DNA of 64,000 nt from contig NZ_BOML01000005.1 of NCBI RefSeq assembly GCF_016862175.1, forward strand, positions 152,862 through 216,861, in the 5' to 3' direction. The notes under the pieces were generated by a model. The model saw nothing but the letters and a program-made list of their open reading frames with translations, made no database searches and was not told the origin of the DNA. The DNA comes from Paractinoplanes durhamensis (lineage in GTDB: Bacteria; Actinomycetota; Actinomycetes; Mycobacteriales; Micromonosporaceae). The translations under genes were made by a program, and so were the position numbers. How positions within the stretch are numbered: position 1 is the first letter of the stretch; every line of letters starts with the position of its first letter. This document shows positions 54,845 to 64,000 of this stretch, piece after piece.

Positions 54845-55567
54845 TCAGACCGCGGGTTTGCGCAGCACGTAGCCGACGCCACGCAGCGTGTGGATCAGGC
54901 GCGGCTGCACGTTGTCGACCTTGCGCCGAAGGTACGAGATGTACGACTCGACGATGTTGTCGTCACCGCGGAAGTCGTACTTCCACACGTGGTCCAGGAT
55001 CTGCGCCTTGGAGAGCACCCGGTTGGCGTTCAGCATCAGGTAGCGCAGCAGCTTGAACTCGGTCGGCGACAGCTGCACGCGCTGGCCGGCCCGGTAGACC
55101 TCGTGCGTCTCCTCGTCGAGCTCGAGGTCGGCGAAGACCAGGCGGGACGGCTCGTCCTCACCCTGAGTGGTGCGGCGCAGCACGGCCCGGATGCGGGCGG
55201 TGAGCTCCTCGAGGCTGAACGGCTTGGTCACGTAGTCGTCGCCGCCGAGGGTCAGGCCCCGGATCTTGTCCTCGGTGCCGTCCCGGGCGGTCAGGAAGAC
55301 CACCGGCGTACGCTGGCCGCCCTCGCGCATCAGCCGGATGACCTCGAAACCGTCGAGGTCAGGGAGCATGACGTCGAGAACGACCAGATCGGGTGTCGCG
55401 TTCTTCGCCGCGCTGACGGCCGCACTCCCACTGGTTGCGGTGCTGACGTCGAACCCGGCGAAGCGGAGGCTGGCGGAAAGCAGCTCGAGGATGTTCGCGT
55501 CGTCCTCGACGACGAGGAGCTTCGCTTCGCTCTGCTTGGGCTGGGTCTGAACGGCCATGGTGGCCAT
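54845..55567 (-). CDS. OmpR-family response regulator (MprA-like)
   Basis: A 240-residue regulator. The receiver has VVEDDANIL (acidic pair), phospho-acceptor Asp65 in VVLDVMLPD, Thr in FLTARDG and Lys114 in YVTKPFSLEEL. The winged helix (from about 140) has LSPTEFKLLRYLMLNANRVLSKAQILDHVWKYDF and IHTLRGVGYVLR. It pairs with the downstream kinase. An 11-base tandem box lies 13 bases before the start, the geometry for an OmpR dimer; autoregulation is inferred. ATG 55567 is used, with 55558 as alternative. Confidence 0.95.
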   Translation of the reverse strand: MATMAVQTQPKQSEAKLLVVEDDANILELLSASLRFAGFDVSTATSGSAAVSAAKNATPDLVVLDVMLPDLDGFEVIRLMREGGQRTPVVFLTARDGTEDKIRGLTLGGDDYVTKPFSLEELTARIRAVLRRTTQGEDEPSRLVFADLELDEETHEVYRAGQRVQLSPTEFKLLRYLMLNANRVLSKAQILDHVWKYDFRGDDNIVESYISYLRRKVDNVQPRLIHTLRGVGYVLRKPAV

Positions 55568-55579
55568 TCTTTATCAGTA

Positions 55580-55598
55580 CGCTGCACCTTCGCTGCAC
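55580..55598. promoter_or_regulatory. Tandem 11-bp-period box upstream of the response regulator
   Basis: CGCTGCAC (55580-55587) and CGCTGCAC (55591-55598) are exact direct repeats with an 11-base period, the usual layout for head-to-tail OmpR/PhoB dimers. They end 13 bases before the start codon, so binding would block or control transcription of the operon. Confidence 0.65.
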
Positions 55599-55633
55599 GG
55601 TGGCTGAAAGTTGTCTGGGAAAATACCCAGCCT

Positions 55634-56404
55634 TTAGGCGGCCAGTCGGTAGCCGCTCGGGCCGAGCGAGGACTGCGCTGCCCGGGCCAGGGTGCGGCGG
55701 TCAGCGTCGACGGCCGGGCGCAGGGCCGGGGCGGTCACCAGGGTCACCGTGAGCGACCGTAGCGCGGCCACCCGGCGGACCGAATCCCACAGCGTGTCGT
55801 CGCCGATGAACGCGGCCGCGGTCGTGTCGTAGCGGATCGAGGCGGGAACCACCGGCGCGTTCGCGTCGATCGCCGCCTGGAACAGGGCCGGGCGGAACTG
55901 TCCCTGGTTGGCGCCGCAGAACGTCGTACCCTCCGGGAAGGCCGCCACCGTCCGGCCGGCTTTCAGCGCGGCAGTCACCTCGGCCACCGTCCTGGGCAGC
56001 GCTTTCGGACGCGACCGGTCGATGAAGATCGCGCCGGAGAGACCGGCCAGCGCGCCGATCCCCGGCCAGCCACCCACCTCGCCCTTCGCCACCAGCCGGA
56101 CCGGCGCCACCGCGAGCAGCACCAGAATGTCCAGCCAGGAGACGTGGTTGGCGGCGAGCAGGCTGCCCGGCTTCATTGCCGGCCCCTGCCGCACGAGTCG
56201 AATACCGAGGACCGCGAGCATGGCCCGGGCCAGGGTCCGCAGCGCGTTTCCGCGCAGCAGCGGCACCAGCAGAAACCCTCCGAGGAGTACGCCGGCCAGG
56301 GTGACCATGCGCAGGGCCGCCAGGCCCGGGAAGGCGCGCATGTCGGCGCCGTCCCGGCAGTCGTCCCCGCACCCGGAGACGGGCTGCCACATCATCATCG
56401 TCAT
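55634..56404 (-). CDS. PlsC/OlsA-like lyso-lipid acyltransferase
   Basis: A 256-residue acyltransferase. One N-terminal membrane helix (LAALRMVTLAGVLLGGFLLVPLL) precedes the catalytic HX4D motif NHVSWLDIL, then GWPGIGALAGLSGAIFIDRS and FPEGTTFCG, the PlsC blocks 1-3. It starts at ATG 56404 overlapping the stop of the GNAT-like gene (ATGA). That order matches olsB-olsA: OlsA adds the second fatty acid to lyso-ornithine lipid. Thus this is probably an OlsA; a lysophosphatidate acyltransferase is the alternative. Confidence 0.85.
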   Translation of the reverse strand: MTMMMWQPVSGCGDDCRDGADMRAFPGLAALRMVTLAGVLLGGFLLVPLLRGNALRTLARAMLAVLGIRLVRQGPAMKPGSLLAANHVSWLDILVLLAVAPVRLVAKGEVGGWPGIGALAGLSGAIFIDRSRPKALPRTVAEVTAALKAGRTVAAFPEGTTFCGANQGQFRPALFQAAIDANAPVVPASIRYDTTAAAFIGDDTLWDSVRRVAALRSLTVTLVTAPALRPAVDADRRTLARAAQSSLGPSGYRLAA

Positions 56405-57162
56405 CGCTCCGCCCCCAGGAAGTGCCGGCGGTAGCGGGGGTCGAGCCGGTCCATCGAGAACAGCACGTAGAAGTCGGCGCACTCGAAATCGGCGTCGTAG
56501 GCCGGCTGGCCGCAGATCCAGCTGCCCAGCCGCAAGTAGCCCTTGAGCAGCGCGGGCGGCTGCGTCTTCGGGTCGCCGACCAGCTCGGTGCGCTCCAGCC
56601 AGTTGATCCGCGGGGTGACCCGCAGCGCCGGCGGCGCGAGGTGCTTCGACTGCACCCGGGCCCAGACGCCGGCCGCGGTCACGCCGCCGTCGTCCAGCGG
56701 CACCGAGGCGCAGCCGCCGAGCCAGCGCAGGTTCTTCAGGTGCATGTACCGGGCGATGCCGGCCCACATCAGGTTGACCACCGCGCCGGTGCGGTGATCC
56801 GGGTGGACGCAGGAGCGCCCGGTCTCGACCAGCTGGTCGCGAAGCGGGCTGAGCCCGCTCAGATCGAACTCGCCGTCGCCGTAGCGGCGCCCGGCCCGTT
56901 CGGCGGCCTTGGGGGGAAGCATCCGGTAGGTTCCGACCACGTCACCGGTCGCATCGTCGCGCACGATCAGGTGGTCGCAGTGTTCGTCGAACTCGTCGAC
57001 ATCGCGCCCCTCCACCGCACCGTGCAGGGTGGCGCCGAGTTCGCCGGCGAAGACGTCGTGGCGCAGCCGCTGCGCGGCGGCGACCTGGTTGGGGTCGTCG
57101 GCGATGAGCAGGGTGTAACCGCTGGTCCCGGTAGATGCGGGAGCGGTCAGGAGAACGGCCAT
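56401..57162 (-). CDS. OlsB-like ornithine N-acyltransferase (GNAT fold)
   Basis: A 253-residue GNAT-fold protein of the Acetyltransf_5/OlsB family. Signature parts: QVAAAQRLRHDVFAGELGATLHG, DEFDEHCDHLIVRDDATGDVVGTYRMLPP, ETGRSCVHPDHRTGAVVNLMWAGIARYM and CADFYVLFSMDRLDPRYRRHFLG. OlsB transfers a 3-hydroxyacyl group from ACP to the alpha-amine of ornithine, the first step of phosphorus-free ornithine lipids. It is coupled to an OlsA-like acyltransferase. ATG 57162 is used. Divergent ABC exporter genes begin 161 bases away. Confidence 0.85.
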   Translation of the reverse strand: MAVLLTAPASTGTSGYTLLIADDPNQVAAAQRLRHDVFAGELGATLHGAVEGRDVDEFDEHCDHLIVRDDATGDVVGTYRMLPPKAAERAGRRYGDGEFDLSGLSPLRDQLVETGRSCVHPDHRTGAVVNLMWAGIARYMHLKNLRWLGGCASVPLDDGGVTAAGVWARVQSKHLAPPALRVTPRINWLERTELVGDPKTQPPALLKGYLRLGSWICGQPAYDADFECADFYVLFSMDRLDPRYRRHFLGAER

Positions 57163-57323
57163 GTGATCTGTGTAAGGGCGAGACCTGCCGATGGAATGTC
57201 GGCCTTGGTGGGGATGAATGGCCGAAACATGAACGCCTTGTGCTTTCGCCCACGGGCCCACGTGAGTGGCCCCGACCTAGTACGTTGATCCCTTCTCCGA
57301 CCTGCCGAAAAGGAGCACCGTCG

Positions 57324-58237
<914 letters not shown>

Positions 58238-58241
<4 letters not shown>

Positions 58242-59056
58242 ACCTGATCAACGCCGAGCTCTTCAAGCTCCGCACCACCGCGATCTGGTGGATCATGGGC
58301 ATCGTCCTGCTTCCGCTGTACGCGGCGAGCGTGCTGGCCAACTGGGCCCAGTTCGCCAACACCTCGCCGGACGACGCGGCCGGCACCGACCAGGCCGAGC
58401 AGGTCCGCGCGGCCCTCGAGCCGATCAACGTGGCCACCAGCCTCTACACCAGTGGGCAGTTCTTCGGCATCCTGATCGTCCTGCTGCTCTCGGCGATCAT
58501 CGTGACCAGTGAGTTCTTCCACCTCACCGCGACCACCACGTTCCTGGTCACCCCGAAGCGGGAATCGGTGATCCTGGCCAAGTTCGGCGCGGCGGCGATC
58601 GTCGGCGTGTTCGTCTGGCTGCTCACCACGGTGCTCAACATGATCGTGGTCCCGCCGATCATGAGCCAGCTCGACCTGAGCACTCAGCTCGGCGAGGGCG
58701 CGGTGTGGCGGGCGATCGGGCTCAACCTGCTGGCCTTCGTGCTGTGGGCGGTGCTCGGCGTCGGCCTGGGTGTGCTGATCCGCAACCAGCTGGCGGCCAC
58801 GCTCATCCTGGGCATCGTCTACGTGATCGGCACCTCGGTGGTCGGGCTGATCTTCTACCTGCTCACCCAGTACGTGGCGCACTGGTTCGAGAACCTGCAG
58901 GTGCTCGTGCCGACCACGGCGTCGGCGCTGATGATCTCCGGAACCGAACTCCCCGGTAACCCCCCGCGATGGGTCGGTGCCGCGGTGTTGATCGGCTACG
59001 CGATCGTGGCCGGGGTCGTGGGGACGCTGATCACCAAACGTCGCGACATCTCGTAG
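58238..59056 (+). CDS. ABC transporter permease
   Basis: A 272-residue ABC2-type permease with six membrane helices: WWIMGIVLLPLYAASVLANW, FFGILIVLLLSAIIVTSEFF, FGAAAIVGVFVWLLTTVLNMIVV, IGLNLLAFVLWAVLGVGLGVLI, LILGIVYVIGTSVVGLIFYLL and GAAVLIGYAIVAGVVGTL. The TSEFFHLTATTTFL segment after helix 2 is the family's coupling region. It forms a complex with the preceding ATPase. A hairpin terminator follows 35 bases downstream. Confidence 0.9.
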
Positions 59057-59090
59057 AGCAACATAATCTTTACGCCTTCGTAGAGCCGAC

Positions 59091-59113
59091 GCGGGGACGG
59101 ACTCCGTCCCCGC
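59091..59113 (+). terminator. Hairpin terminator after the ABC operon
   Basis: GCGGGGACGGA (59091-59101) and TCCGTCCCCGC (59103-59113) are exact inverted copies around one C, 35 bases past the permease stop and 58 bases before kgd. Confidence 0.8.
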
Positions 59114-59170
59114 ACGGCGTAGCCTTAGACACCGAATCCTTCCCCGTCCCATGCGGCCAGAAGCAGTCGC

Positions 59171-62100
59171 ATGCTGACAGACATGGTGAAAGAGGCGAAC
59201 ACGAAAGTGTCGACCCAGCAGACTTCGCATGAGAACCCACTCGCGGATTTCGGTCCCAACGAGTGGATCGTCGACGAGATGTACCAGCGCTATCTGGCCG
59301 ACCCCACCAGCGTCGACCCTGCCTGGCACGATTTCTTCGCCGACTACAAGCCGGCGATGGCCACGGGTTCGATCGTCACCCCCGACGAGGCGACCGCGGC
59401 CAACGCGACCGCGTCGGCGGCGCGGGCCGGCACGGACGCTCCGGCGGCCGCGACCGTCGCCCCGGTAAAGCCGACCGTGCCCGACACTGCGAAGCCTGCA
59501 CCGAAGCCCGCGCCGGCGGCCAAGCCGGCCCCGGCTTCGGCCGCCTCGAACGGCAAGGCGCCGGAAGGCGCCAAGGTCACCACCCTGCGTGGGGTCGCCG
59601 CCAAGATCGTGCAGAACATGGACGCCTCCCTGGAGGTGCCCACCGCCACCTCGGTGCGCGGCGTCCCGGCCAAGCTGATGGTCGACAACCGCATCGTGAT
59701 CAACAACCACCTCGCCCGCGGGCGCGGTGGCAAGGTCAGCTTCACCCACCTGATCGGGTGGGCGCTGGTCCGCGCGGTGATCAAGCACCCCGAGATGAAC
59801 AACTCGTTCGCCCAGATCGACGGCAAGCCCGCCCTGGTGCAGCCCGAGCACATCAACCTCGGCATCGCGATCGACCTCGCCAAGAAGGACGGCAGCCGCG
59901 CCCTGGTCGTGCCCTCCATCAAGAACTGCGAGGGGATGGACTTTCGTAAGTTCTGGCAGGCGTACGAGGACGTCGTGCGGCGGGCCCGGCGCAACGAGCT
60001 CACCATGGACGACTACTCCGGCACCACGATCTCGCTGACCAACCCCGGCGGCATCGGCACCGTGCACTCCATCCCCCGCCTGATGACCGGGCAGAGCGCG
60101 ATCATCGGCGTCGGCGCGATGGAGTACCCCGCGCCCTACGCCGGGATGAGCGACGACACCCTCGTCGACCACGGCGTCAGCAAGGTCACCACGCTGACCA
60201 GCACCTACGACCACCGGGTCATCCAGGGTGCGCAGTCCGGCGAGTTCCTCAAGGCCATGCACGAATACCTGCTGGGCGACCACGGGTTCTACGACGAGAT
60301 CTTCACCTCGCTGCGGATTCCGTACGAGCCGGTCCGCTGGGTCCGCGACGTGGCCCGCACCTCCGAGGGCCAGATCGACAAGGCCGCCCGGGTCGTCGAG
60401 CTGATCCACGCCTACCGCGTGCGCGGCCACCTGATGGCCGACACCGACCCGCTCGAATTCGAGATCCGCCGCCACCCCGACCTCGACGTGCTCCAGCACG
60501 GCCTGACCCTGTGGGACCTCGACCGGATGTTCCCGGTCGGCGGTTTCGCCGGCAAGCAGCGGATGAAGCTGCGCGACGTGCTGGGCGTCCTGCGCGACAC
60601 CTACTGCCGCCGGGTCGGCATCGAGTACATGCACATCCAGGGTCCCGAGGAGCGGCGCTGGATCCAGGACCGCATCGAGATCAAGTACACCAAGCCGGAC
60701 CAGGACGAGCAGAAGCACATCCTCAACCGGCTGAACGCCGCCGAGGCCTTCGAGACCTTCCTGCAGACGAAGTTCGTCGGCCAGAAGCGGTTCTCGCTGG
60801 AGGGTGGCGAGTCACTGATCCCGCTGCTGGACGCCGTTCTCGAGTCGTCGGCCGACGCCGGCCTCGACGAGATGGTCATCGGCATGGCGCACCGCGGCCG
60901 GCTCAACGTGCTCGCCAACATCGTCGCCAAGCCGTACGAGAAGATCTTCAGCGAGTTCGAGGGCCAGATGGACCCGAAGTCCTCGCACGGCTCCGGTGAC
61001 GTGAAATACCACCTGGGCCAGACCGGGAAGTACACGACGCCCGACGGCGAGCACTCGACCACCGTCAGCGTGGTGGCCAACCCGTCCCACCTGGAGGCCG
61101 TCGACCCGGTCCTGGAGGGCATCGTCCGGGCCAAGCAGGACCGCCTCGACCTCGGTCTGCACGGCTACACGGTGCTGCCGCTCCTGGTGCACGGCGACGC
61201 CGCGTTCGCCGGTCAGGGCGTGGTCGCCGAAACGCTCAACCTTTCCCAGCTGCGCGGCTACCGCACCGGCGGCACCGTGCACGTGATCGTGAACAACCAG
61301 GTCGGCTTCACCACCGCCCCGGAGTACAGCCGCTCCTCGATGTACTCGACCGACGTGGCCCGGATGATCCAGGCGCCGATCTTCCACGTGAACGGCGACG
61401 ACCCCGAGGCCGTCGTACGGGTCGCCAAGCTGGCCTTCGAGTACCGCCAGGCGTTCAACAAGGACGTCGTCATCGACATGGTCTGCTACCGCCGCCGTGG
61501 TCACAACGAGGGCGACGACCCGTCGATGACCAACCCGCGGATGTACCAGATCATCGACACCAAGCGCTCGGTGCGGAAGCTCTACACCGAGGAGCTGATC
61601 GGTCGCGGCGACATCACCGTCGACGACGCCCAGGAGCAGCTGCGCGACTACCAGTCCCAGCTGGAGCAGGTCTTCAAGGCCACTCGGGACGCGGCCGGCA
61701 CGCCGCCGCGGCCGCGGGTCATCTCCGAGGAGCCGGAGCCGCAGGTCGACACCGCGATCGACGCGGCCGCGGTCGGCGCGGTCGGCCAGTCGCACCTCGA
61801 GCTGCCCGAGGGCTTCACCCCGCACAAGCGGGTGCAGCAGCTGCTCGAGCGGCGCGCCAAGATGTCCGCCGAGGGCGGCATCGACTGGGCGTTCGGCGAG
61901 CTGATCGCGTTCGGCTCGCTGCTCAACCAGGGCGTGACGGTCCGGCTCGCCGGGCAGGACTCGCGGCGCGGCACGTTCGTCTCCCGGCACGCGTCGATCG
62001 TCGACTCCAAGACCGGCAAGGACTTCCTGCCGCTGTCCACGCTCGCCACCGGCAACGCCCGGTTCTTCGTGCACGACTCGCTGCTCAGCGAGTACGCCGC

Positions 62101-62920
62101 GATGGGCTTCGAATACGGCTACTCGGTGGAGAACCCGGAGGCGCTGGTCCTCTGGGAGGCCCAGTTCGGCGACTTCGCCAACGGTGCCCAGTCGATCGTC
62201 GACGAGTTCATCTCCTCCGGCGAGGTCAAGTGGGGCCAGCAGTCGTCGCTGGTGCTGCTGCTCCCGCACGGCCAGGAGGGCCAGGGCCCGGACCACTCGT
62301 CCGGCCGGCCCGAGCGGTTCCTGCAGCTCTGCGCGCAGGACAACATGCGGGTGGCGAACGTGACCACCCCCGGCAACTACTTCCACCTGCTGCGCCGCCA
62401 GGCTCTCTCGAGCAAGCGCAAGCCGCTCGTGGTGTTCTCGCCGAAGTCGCTGCTGCGGCACAAGCTGGCGGTGTCGTCGGTCGCCGACTTCACCACCGGC
62501 ACGTTCCAGCCGATCCTCGCCGACGCCGGCGTCAACGGCACGCCGCTGGAGGCCGCCGAGGTGAAGCGGGTCCTGCTCTGCTCCGGCAAGGTCTACTACG
62601 ACCTGTTCCAGGCCCGGGCCGAGCGCGGCATCACCGACACGGCGATCATCCGGATGGAGCAGATCTACCCGCTGCCGGTGGCCGAGCTCAAGGCGGTGCT
62701 GGCGCAGTACCCGAACGCGGAGGACTTCGCCTGGGTCCAGGAGGAGCCGGCCAACCAGGGCGCCTGGTCGTTCGTGGCGCTCAACCTGCTGGAGCACCTG
62801 GAGGGTGTCCGGCTGCGCCGGATCTCCCGCCCGGCCGCGGCCGCGCCCGCGGTCGGCTCGGCCAAGATGCACGACGCCGAGCAGTCGGCCCTGATCGAGG
62901 CGGCGCTCCCCCGGCCGTAA
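59171..62920 (+). CDS. kgd: Multifunctional 2-oxoglutarate decarboxylase/dehydrogenase (Kgd)
   Basis: A 1249-residue single-chain enzyme of the TCA cycle in actinobacteria. Residues 20-55: E1 N-terminal helix ([32 protein letters not shown]). An Ala/Pro/Lys linker follows. Residues 135-390: E2-type acyltransferase with [13 protein letters not shown] (His near 347). Residues 400-1249: ThDP-dependent E1, with [34 protein letters not shown] (ThDP/Mg) and [15 protein letters not shown]. It feeds succinyl-CoA or succinic semialdehyde and is inhibited by GarA-type FHA proteins in mycobacteria. GTG 59207 is a likely alternative start. A strong terminator follows. Confidence 0.96.
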   Translation: MLTDMVKEANTKVSTQQTSHENPLADFGPNEWIVDEMYQRYLADPTSVDPAWHDFFADYKPAMATGSIVTPDEATAANATASAARAGTDAPAAATVAPVKPTVPDTAKPAPKPAPAAKPAPASAASNGKAPEGAKVTTLRGVAAKIVQNMDASLEVPTATSVRGVPAKLMVDNRIVINNHLARGRGGKVSFTHLIGWALVRAVIKHPEMNNSFAQIDGKPALVQPEHINLGIAIDLAKKDGSRALVVPSIKNCEGMDFRKFWQAYEDVVRRARRNELTMDDYSGTTISLTNPGGIGTVHSIPRLMTGQSAIIGVGAMEYPAPYAGMSDDTLVDHGVSKVTTLTSTYDHRVIQGAQSGEFLKAMHEYLLGDHGFYDEIFTSLRIPYEPVRWVRDVARTSEGQIDKAARVVELIHAYRVRGHLMADTDPLEFEIRRHPDLDVLQHGLTLWDLDRMFPVGGFAGKQRMKLRDVLGVLRDTYCRRVGIEYMHIQGPEERRWIQDRIEIKYTKPDQDEQKHILNRLNAAEAFETFLQTKFVGQKRFSLEGGESLIPLLDAVLESSADAGLDEMVIGMAHRGRLNVLANIVAKPYEKIFSEFEGQMDPKSSHGSGDVKYHLGQTGKYTTPDGEHSTTVSVVANPSHLEAVDPVLEGIVRAKQDRLDLGLHGYTVLPLLVHGDAAFAGQGVVAETLNLSQLRGYRTGGTVHVIVNNQVGFTTAPEYSRSSMYSTDVARMIQAPIFHVNGDDPEAVVRVAKLAFEYRQAFNKDVVIDMVCYRRRGHNEGDDPSMTNPRMYQIIDTKRSVRKLYTEELIGRGDITVDDAQEQLRDYQSQLEQVFKATRDAAGTPPRPRVISEEPEPQVDTAIDAAAVGAVGQSHLELPEGFTPHKRVQQLLERRAKMSAEGGIDWAFGELIAFGSLLNQGVTVRLAGQDSRRGTFVSRHASIVDSKTGKDFLPLSTLATGNARFFVHDSLLSEYAAMGFEYGYSVENPEALVLWEAQFGDFANGAQSIVDEFISSGEVKWGQQSSLVLLLPHGQEGQGPDHSSGRPERFLQLCAQDNMRVANVTTPGNYFHLLRRQALSSKRKPLVVFSPKSLLRHKLAVSSVADFTTGTFQPILADAGVNGTPLEAAEVKRVLLCSGKVYYDLFQARAERGITDTAIIRMEQIYPLPVAELKAVLAQYPNAEDFAWVQEEPANQGAWSFVALNLLEHLEGVRLRRISRPAAAAPAVGSAKMHDAEQSALIEAALPRP

Positions 62921-62932
62921 GCAGCTTGCTAT

Positions 62933-62962
62933 AAAAAGGGGCGCCCCAGGGCGCCCCTTTTT
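62933..62962. terminator. Rho-independent terminator after kgd
   Basis: Exact 14-base arms, AAAAAGGGGCGCCC (62933-62946) and GGGCGCCCCTTTTT (62949-62962), end in a T5 run on either strand. It is 12 bases past the kgd stop and 13 bases before the next gene. Confidence 0.95.
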
Positions 62963-62975
62963 CATTGGAGGATCT

Positions 62976-63152
62976 GTGTATTTCACCGACCGGGGCATCG
63001 AGGAACTGGTCCAGCGGCGCGGCGAGGAGTCCGTGACACTGGAGTGGCTCGGCGAGCAGCTGCGCACGTTCGTCGACCAGAACCCCGAGTTCGAGACCCC
63101 GATCGAGCGGTTCGCCACCTGGCTGGCCCGCGACGACGAGGATGACGAGTAG
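62976..63152 (+). CDS. DUF6104-type small protein
   Basis: A 58-residue protein from GTG 62976 with GGAGG 6 bases upstream. It reads YFTDRGIEELVQRRGEE, then VTLEWLGEQLRTFVDQN and an acidic end (RDDEDDE). The pattern matches the conserved actinobacterial DUF6104 family, which commonly lies next to kgd. It is a small helical cytoplasmic protein of unknown function. Its last 11 bases overlap the start of the AAA ATPase gene, so both are one operon. Confidence 0.85.
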   Translation: MYFTDRGIEELVQRRGEESVTLEWLGEQLRTFVDQNPEFETPIERFATWLARDDEDDE

Positions 63153-64000
63153 GACCCCGCCGCCGATCCGGCGGGTCGAGCGGGCGCCCGGCGCCGAGAT
63201 CGACCGCGCCGTGTGGTGGGCCCGGATCCCGGCGGTCGCGGCCGTCCTCGACCATGGGCTGAACCTTCCGGCCGGGGTGACCTTCCTGGTCGGCGAGAAC
63301 GGCTCGGGCAAGTCGACGCTGATCGAGGCCCTGGCCGGCGTGCACGGGCTGAACCCGGAGGGCGGCTCCCGCGGCGCGATGCACTCCACCCGGGTGACCG
63401 AGGCGCCGCTGGCCGACGCCCTGCGGGTGATCCGGACACCCGGCAAGCGGGTCAACTCGTACTTCCTGCGCGCCGAGACCATGCACGGCCTCTACACGTA
63501 CCTCGAGAACCTCCCCTGCTCGCCGGACGACGACCTGCACGAACGCAGCCACGGCGAGGGATTCCTGGAGCTGCTGGAACGCAAGTTCCGGGGTTTCGGC
63601 TTCTACCTGATGGACGAGCCGGAGGCCCCGCAGTCGTTCACGTCCACGCTGCGGCTGGTCGCCCACCTGGACACGCTGCGCCGGGCGGGCGCCCAGGTGG
63701 TGGTGGCCACCCACTCCCCGCTGCTGACCGCCCTGCCCGGCGCCACGATCCTCGAGTTGGGCGGCCACGGCATCCGCCGCACCACCTGGCCCGACCTGGA
63801 GCTGACCAACCGCTGGCGCCTCTTCCTCACCGACCCGGAGGCATACCTGCGGCGGCTCCTCCAGTCAGTTGGCAGCCGCTACCTCCGGCGCGGGTGGCGG
63901 CTGGAGCAGCCCGATGACCTGGGTCATCTGCGTGCTCAGCTGATCCACCTGCACGCTCAGGTGACCCACCAGCTGGCCCACCTTGGCGTCCAGCTGGCTC
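63142..64000 (+). CDS. AAA-family ATPase (ABC-like), open at the right edge
   Basis: A partial gene of at least 286 codons from ATG 63142. Walker A GENGSGKST (residues 51-59), a Q-loop-like SYFLRAETMHGLYTYLE, signature-like SHGEGFLELLE, Walker B FYLMDEPEAP and switch His in ATHSPLL: an AAA_21/SMC-like stand-alone ATPase as found in ParA-less actinobacterial kgd neighbourhoods. The family usually ends near DPEAYLRRLL (about base 63860). Here the frame stays open past that point to the window edge through DNA that also codes a minus-strand gene. The true 3' end is outside or the stop has been lost. Confidence 0.8.
   Translation, partial: MTSRTPPPIRRVERAPGAEIDRAVWWARIPAVAAVLDHGLNLPAGVTFLVGENGSGKSTLIEALAGVHGLNPEGGSRGAMHSTRVTEAPLADALRVIRTPGKRVNSYFLRAETMHGLYTYLENLPCSPDDDLHERSHGEGFLELLERKFRGFGFYLMDEPEAPQSFTSTLRLVAHLDTLRRAGAQVVVATHSPLLTALPGATILELGGHGIRRTTWPDLELTNRWRLFLTDPEAYLRRLLQSVGSRYLRRGWRLEQPDDLGHLRAQLIHLHAQVTHQLAHLGVQLA
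63865..64000 (-). CDS. C-terminal end of a coiled-coil protein, cut by the right edge
   Basis: The minus strand from the window edge reads in frame SQLDAKVGQLVGHLSVQVDQ, continues with LSTQMTQVIGLLQPPPAPEV and ends AAAN at the TGA at 63865-63867. Seven-residue periodicity of Leu/Val indicates a coiled coil. Only this tail is visible; the rest of the gene lies beyond the window. It is antisense to the AAA ATPase frame. Confidence 0.6.
   Translation of the reverse strand, partial: SQLDAKVGQLVGHLSVQVDQLSTQMTQVIGLLQPPPAPEVAAAN

Overview
The window is high-GC actinobacterial DNA from a chromosome core. No plasmid, phage, IS, CRISPR, rRNA or tRNA signature was found. Supporting gene types are a single-chain Kgd-type 2-oxoglutarate decarboxylase/dehydrogenase, AfsR-type and SigE-type regulators, a PASTA-less Ser/Thr kinase, secreted CBM-linked chitinases and DUF6104/DUF6412-type small proteins. 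The mix points to Micromonosporaceae, most likely Actinoplanes or a close relative; that placement is inference. Genes are dense, starts are often GTG, and convergent genes frequently overlap at their 3' ends.

Layout. 0-9 kb: an AfsR/SARP-STAND activator converges on a membrane Ser/Thr kinase. Small metabolic genes follow (SnoaL-like, class C serine hydrolase, VOC, HxlR, alpha/beta hydrolase, VanZ-like). 9-18 kb: tetR-MFS efflux pair with a clear operator, STAS antagonist, AraC regulator, SigE-family sigma factor with a membrane partner, Gfo/Idh/MocA oxidoreductase and two small membrane proteins. 17.8-26.5 kb: NB-ARC/TPR STAND protein, a YgiC/YgiB-like pair, an SDR, a padR-membrane protein-GH13 operon under a 23-bp palindrome, and DedA. 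26.5-31 kb: two GH18 chitinases and a GH16 beta-glucanase. 31-38 kb: a second YidC, a DUF6412-like protein, a GCS2 ligase, a CoA-disulfide-reductase-like flavoprotein, a NodB deacetylase, a Nei-type glycosylase and ClpP. 38-48 kb: the arginine/ornithine operon ddaH-(30-codon ORF)-rocD, an FHA protein, a lipoprotein, acyltransferase/patatin genes, a serine hydrolase lipoprotein, a third chitinase and an EF-hand protein. 48-57 kb: a 1055-residue M50-like/cNMP/FecR-like membrane protein with a zinc-finger partner, a response regulator-histidine kinase-HtrA set laid out like mprA-mprB-pepD, and an olsB-olsA-like ornithine-lipid pair. 57-64 kb: an ABC exporter, kgd, a DUF6104 protein and an AAA ATPase running off the right edge against an antisense coiled-coil gene.

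How the genes work together. Three chitinases and the beta-glucanase, each with signal peptide, Thr/Pro linker and carbohydrate-binding module, form a secreted chitin/glucan-degrading set; the control signals seen are a LacI/CebR-like palindrome and a shared upstream motif. The envelope-stress block (HtrA, two-component system, ornithine lipid synthesis, YidC, DedA, patatin/PlsC) suggests membrane maintenance. The ddaH-rocD operon converts (methyl)arginine-derived compounds toward glutamate semialdehyde.

Most unusual items: a 130-150 bp dispersed repeat in two copies 14.4 kb apart, a translationally coupled 30-codon ORF between ddaH and rocD, an M50-like protein with a broken zinc motif, a 91-bp inverted repeat in front of the SnoaL-like gene, an 11-bp-period tandem box ahead of the response regulator, and three convergent gene pairs whose stop codons overlap in the same four bases.
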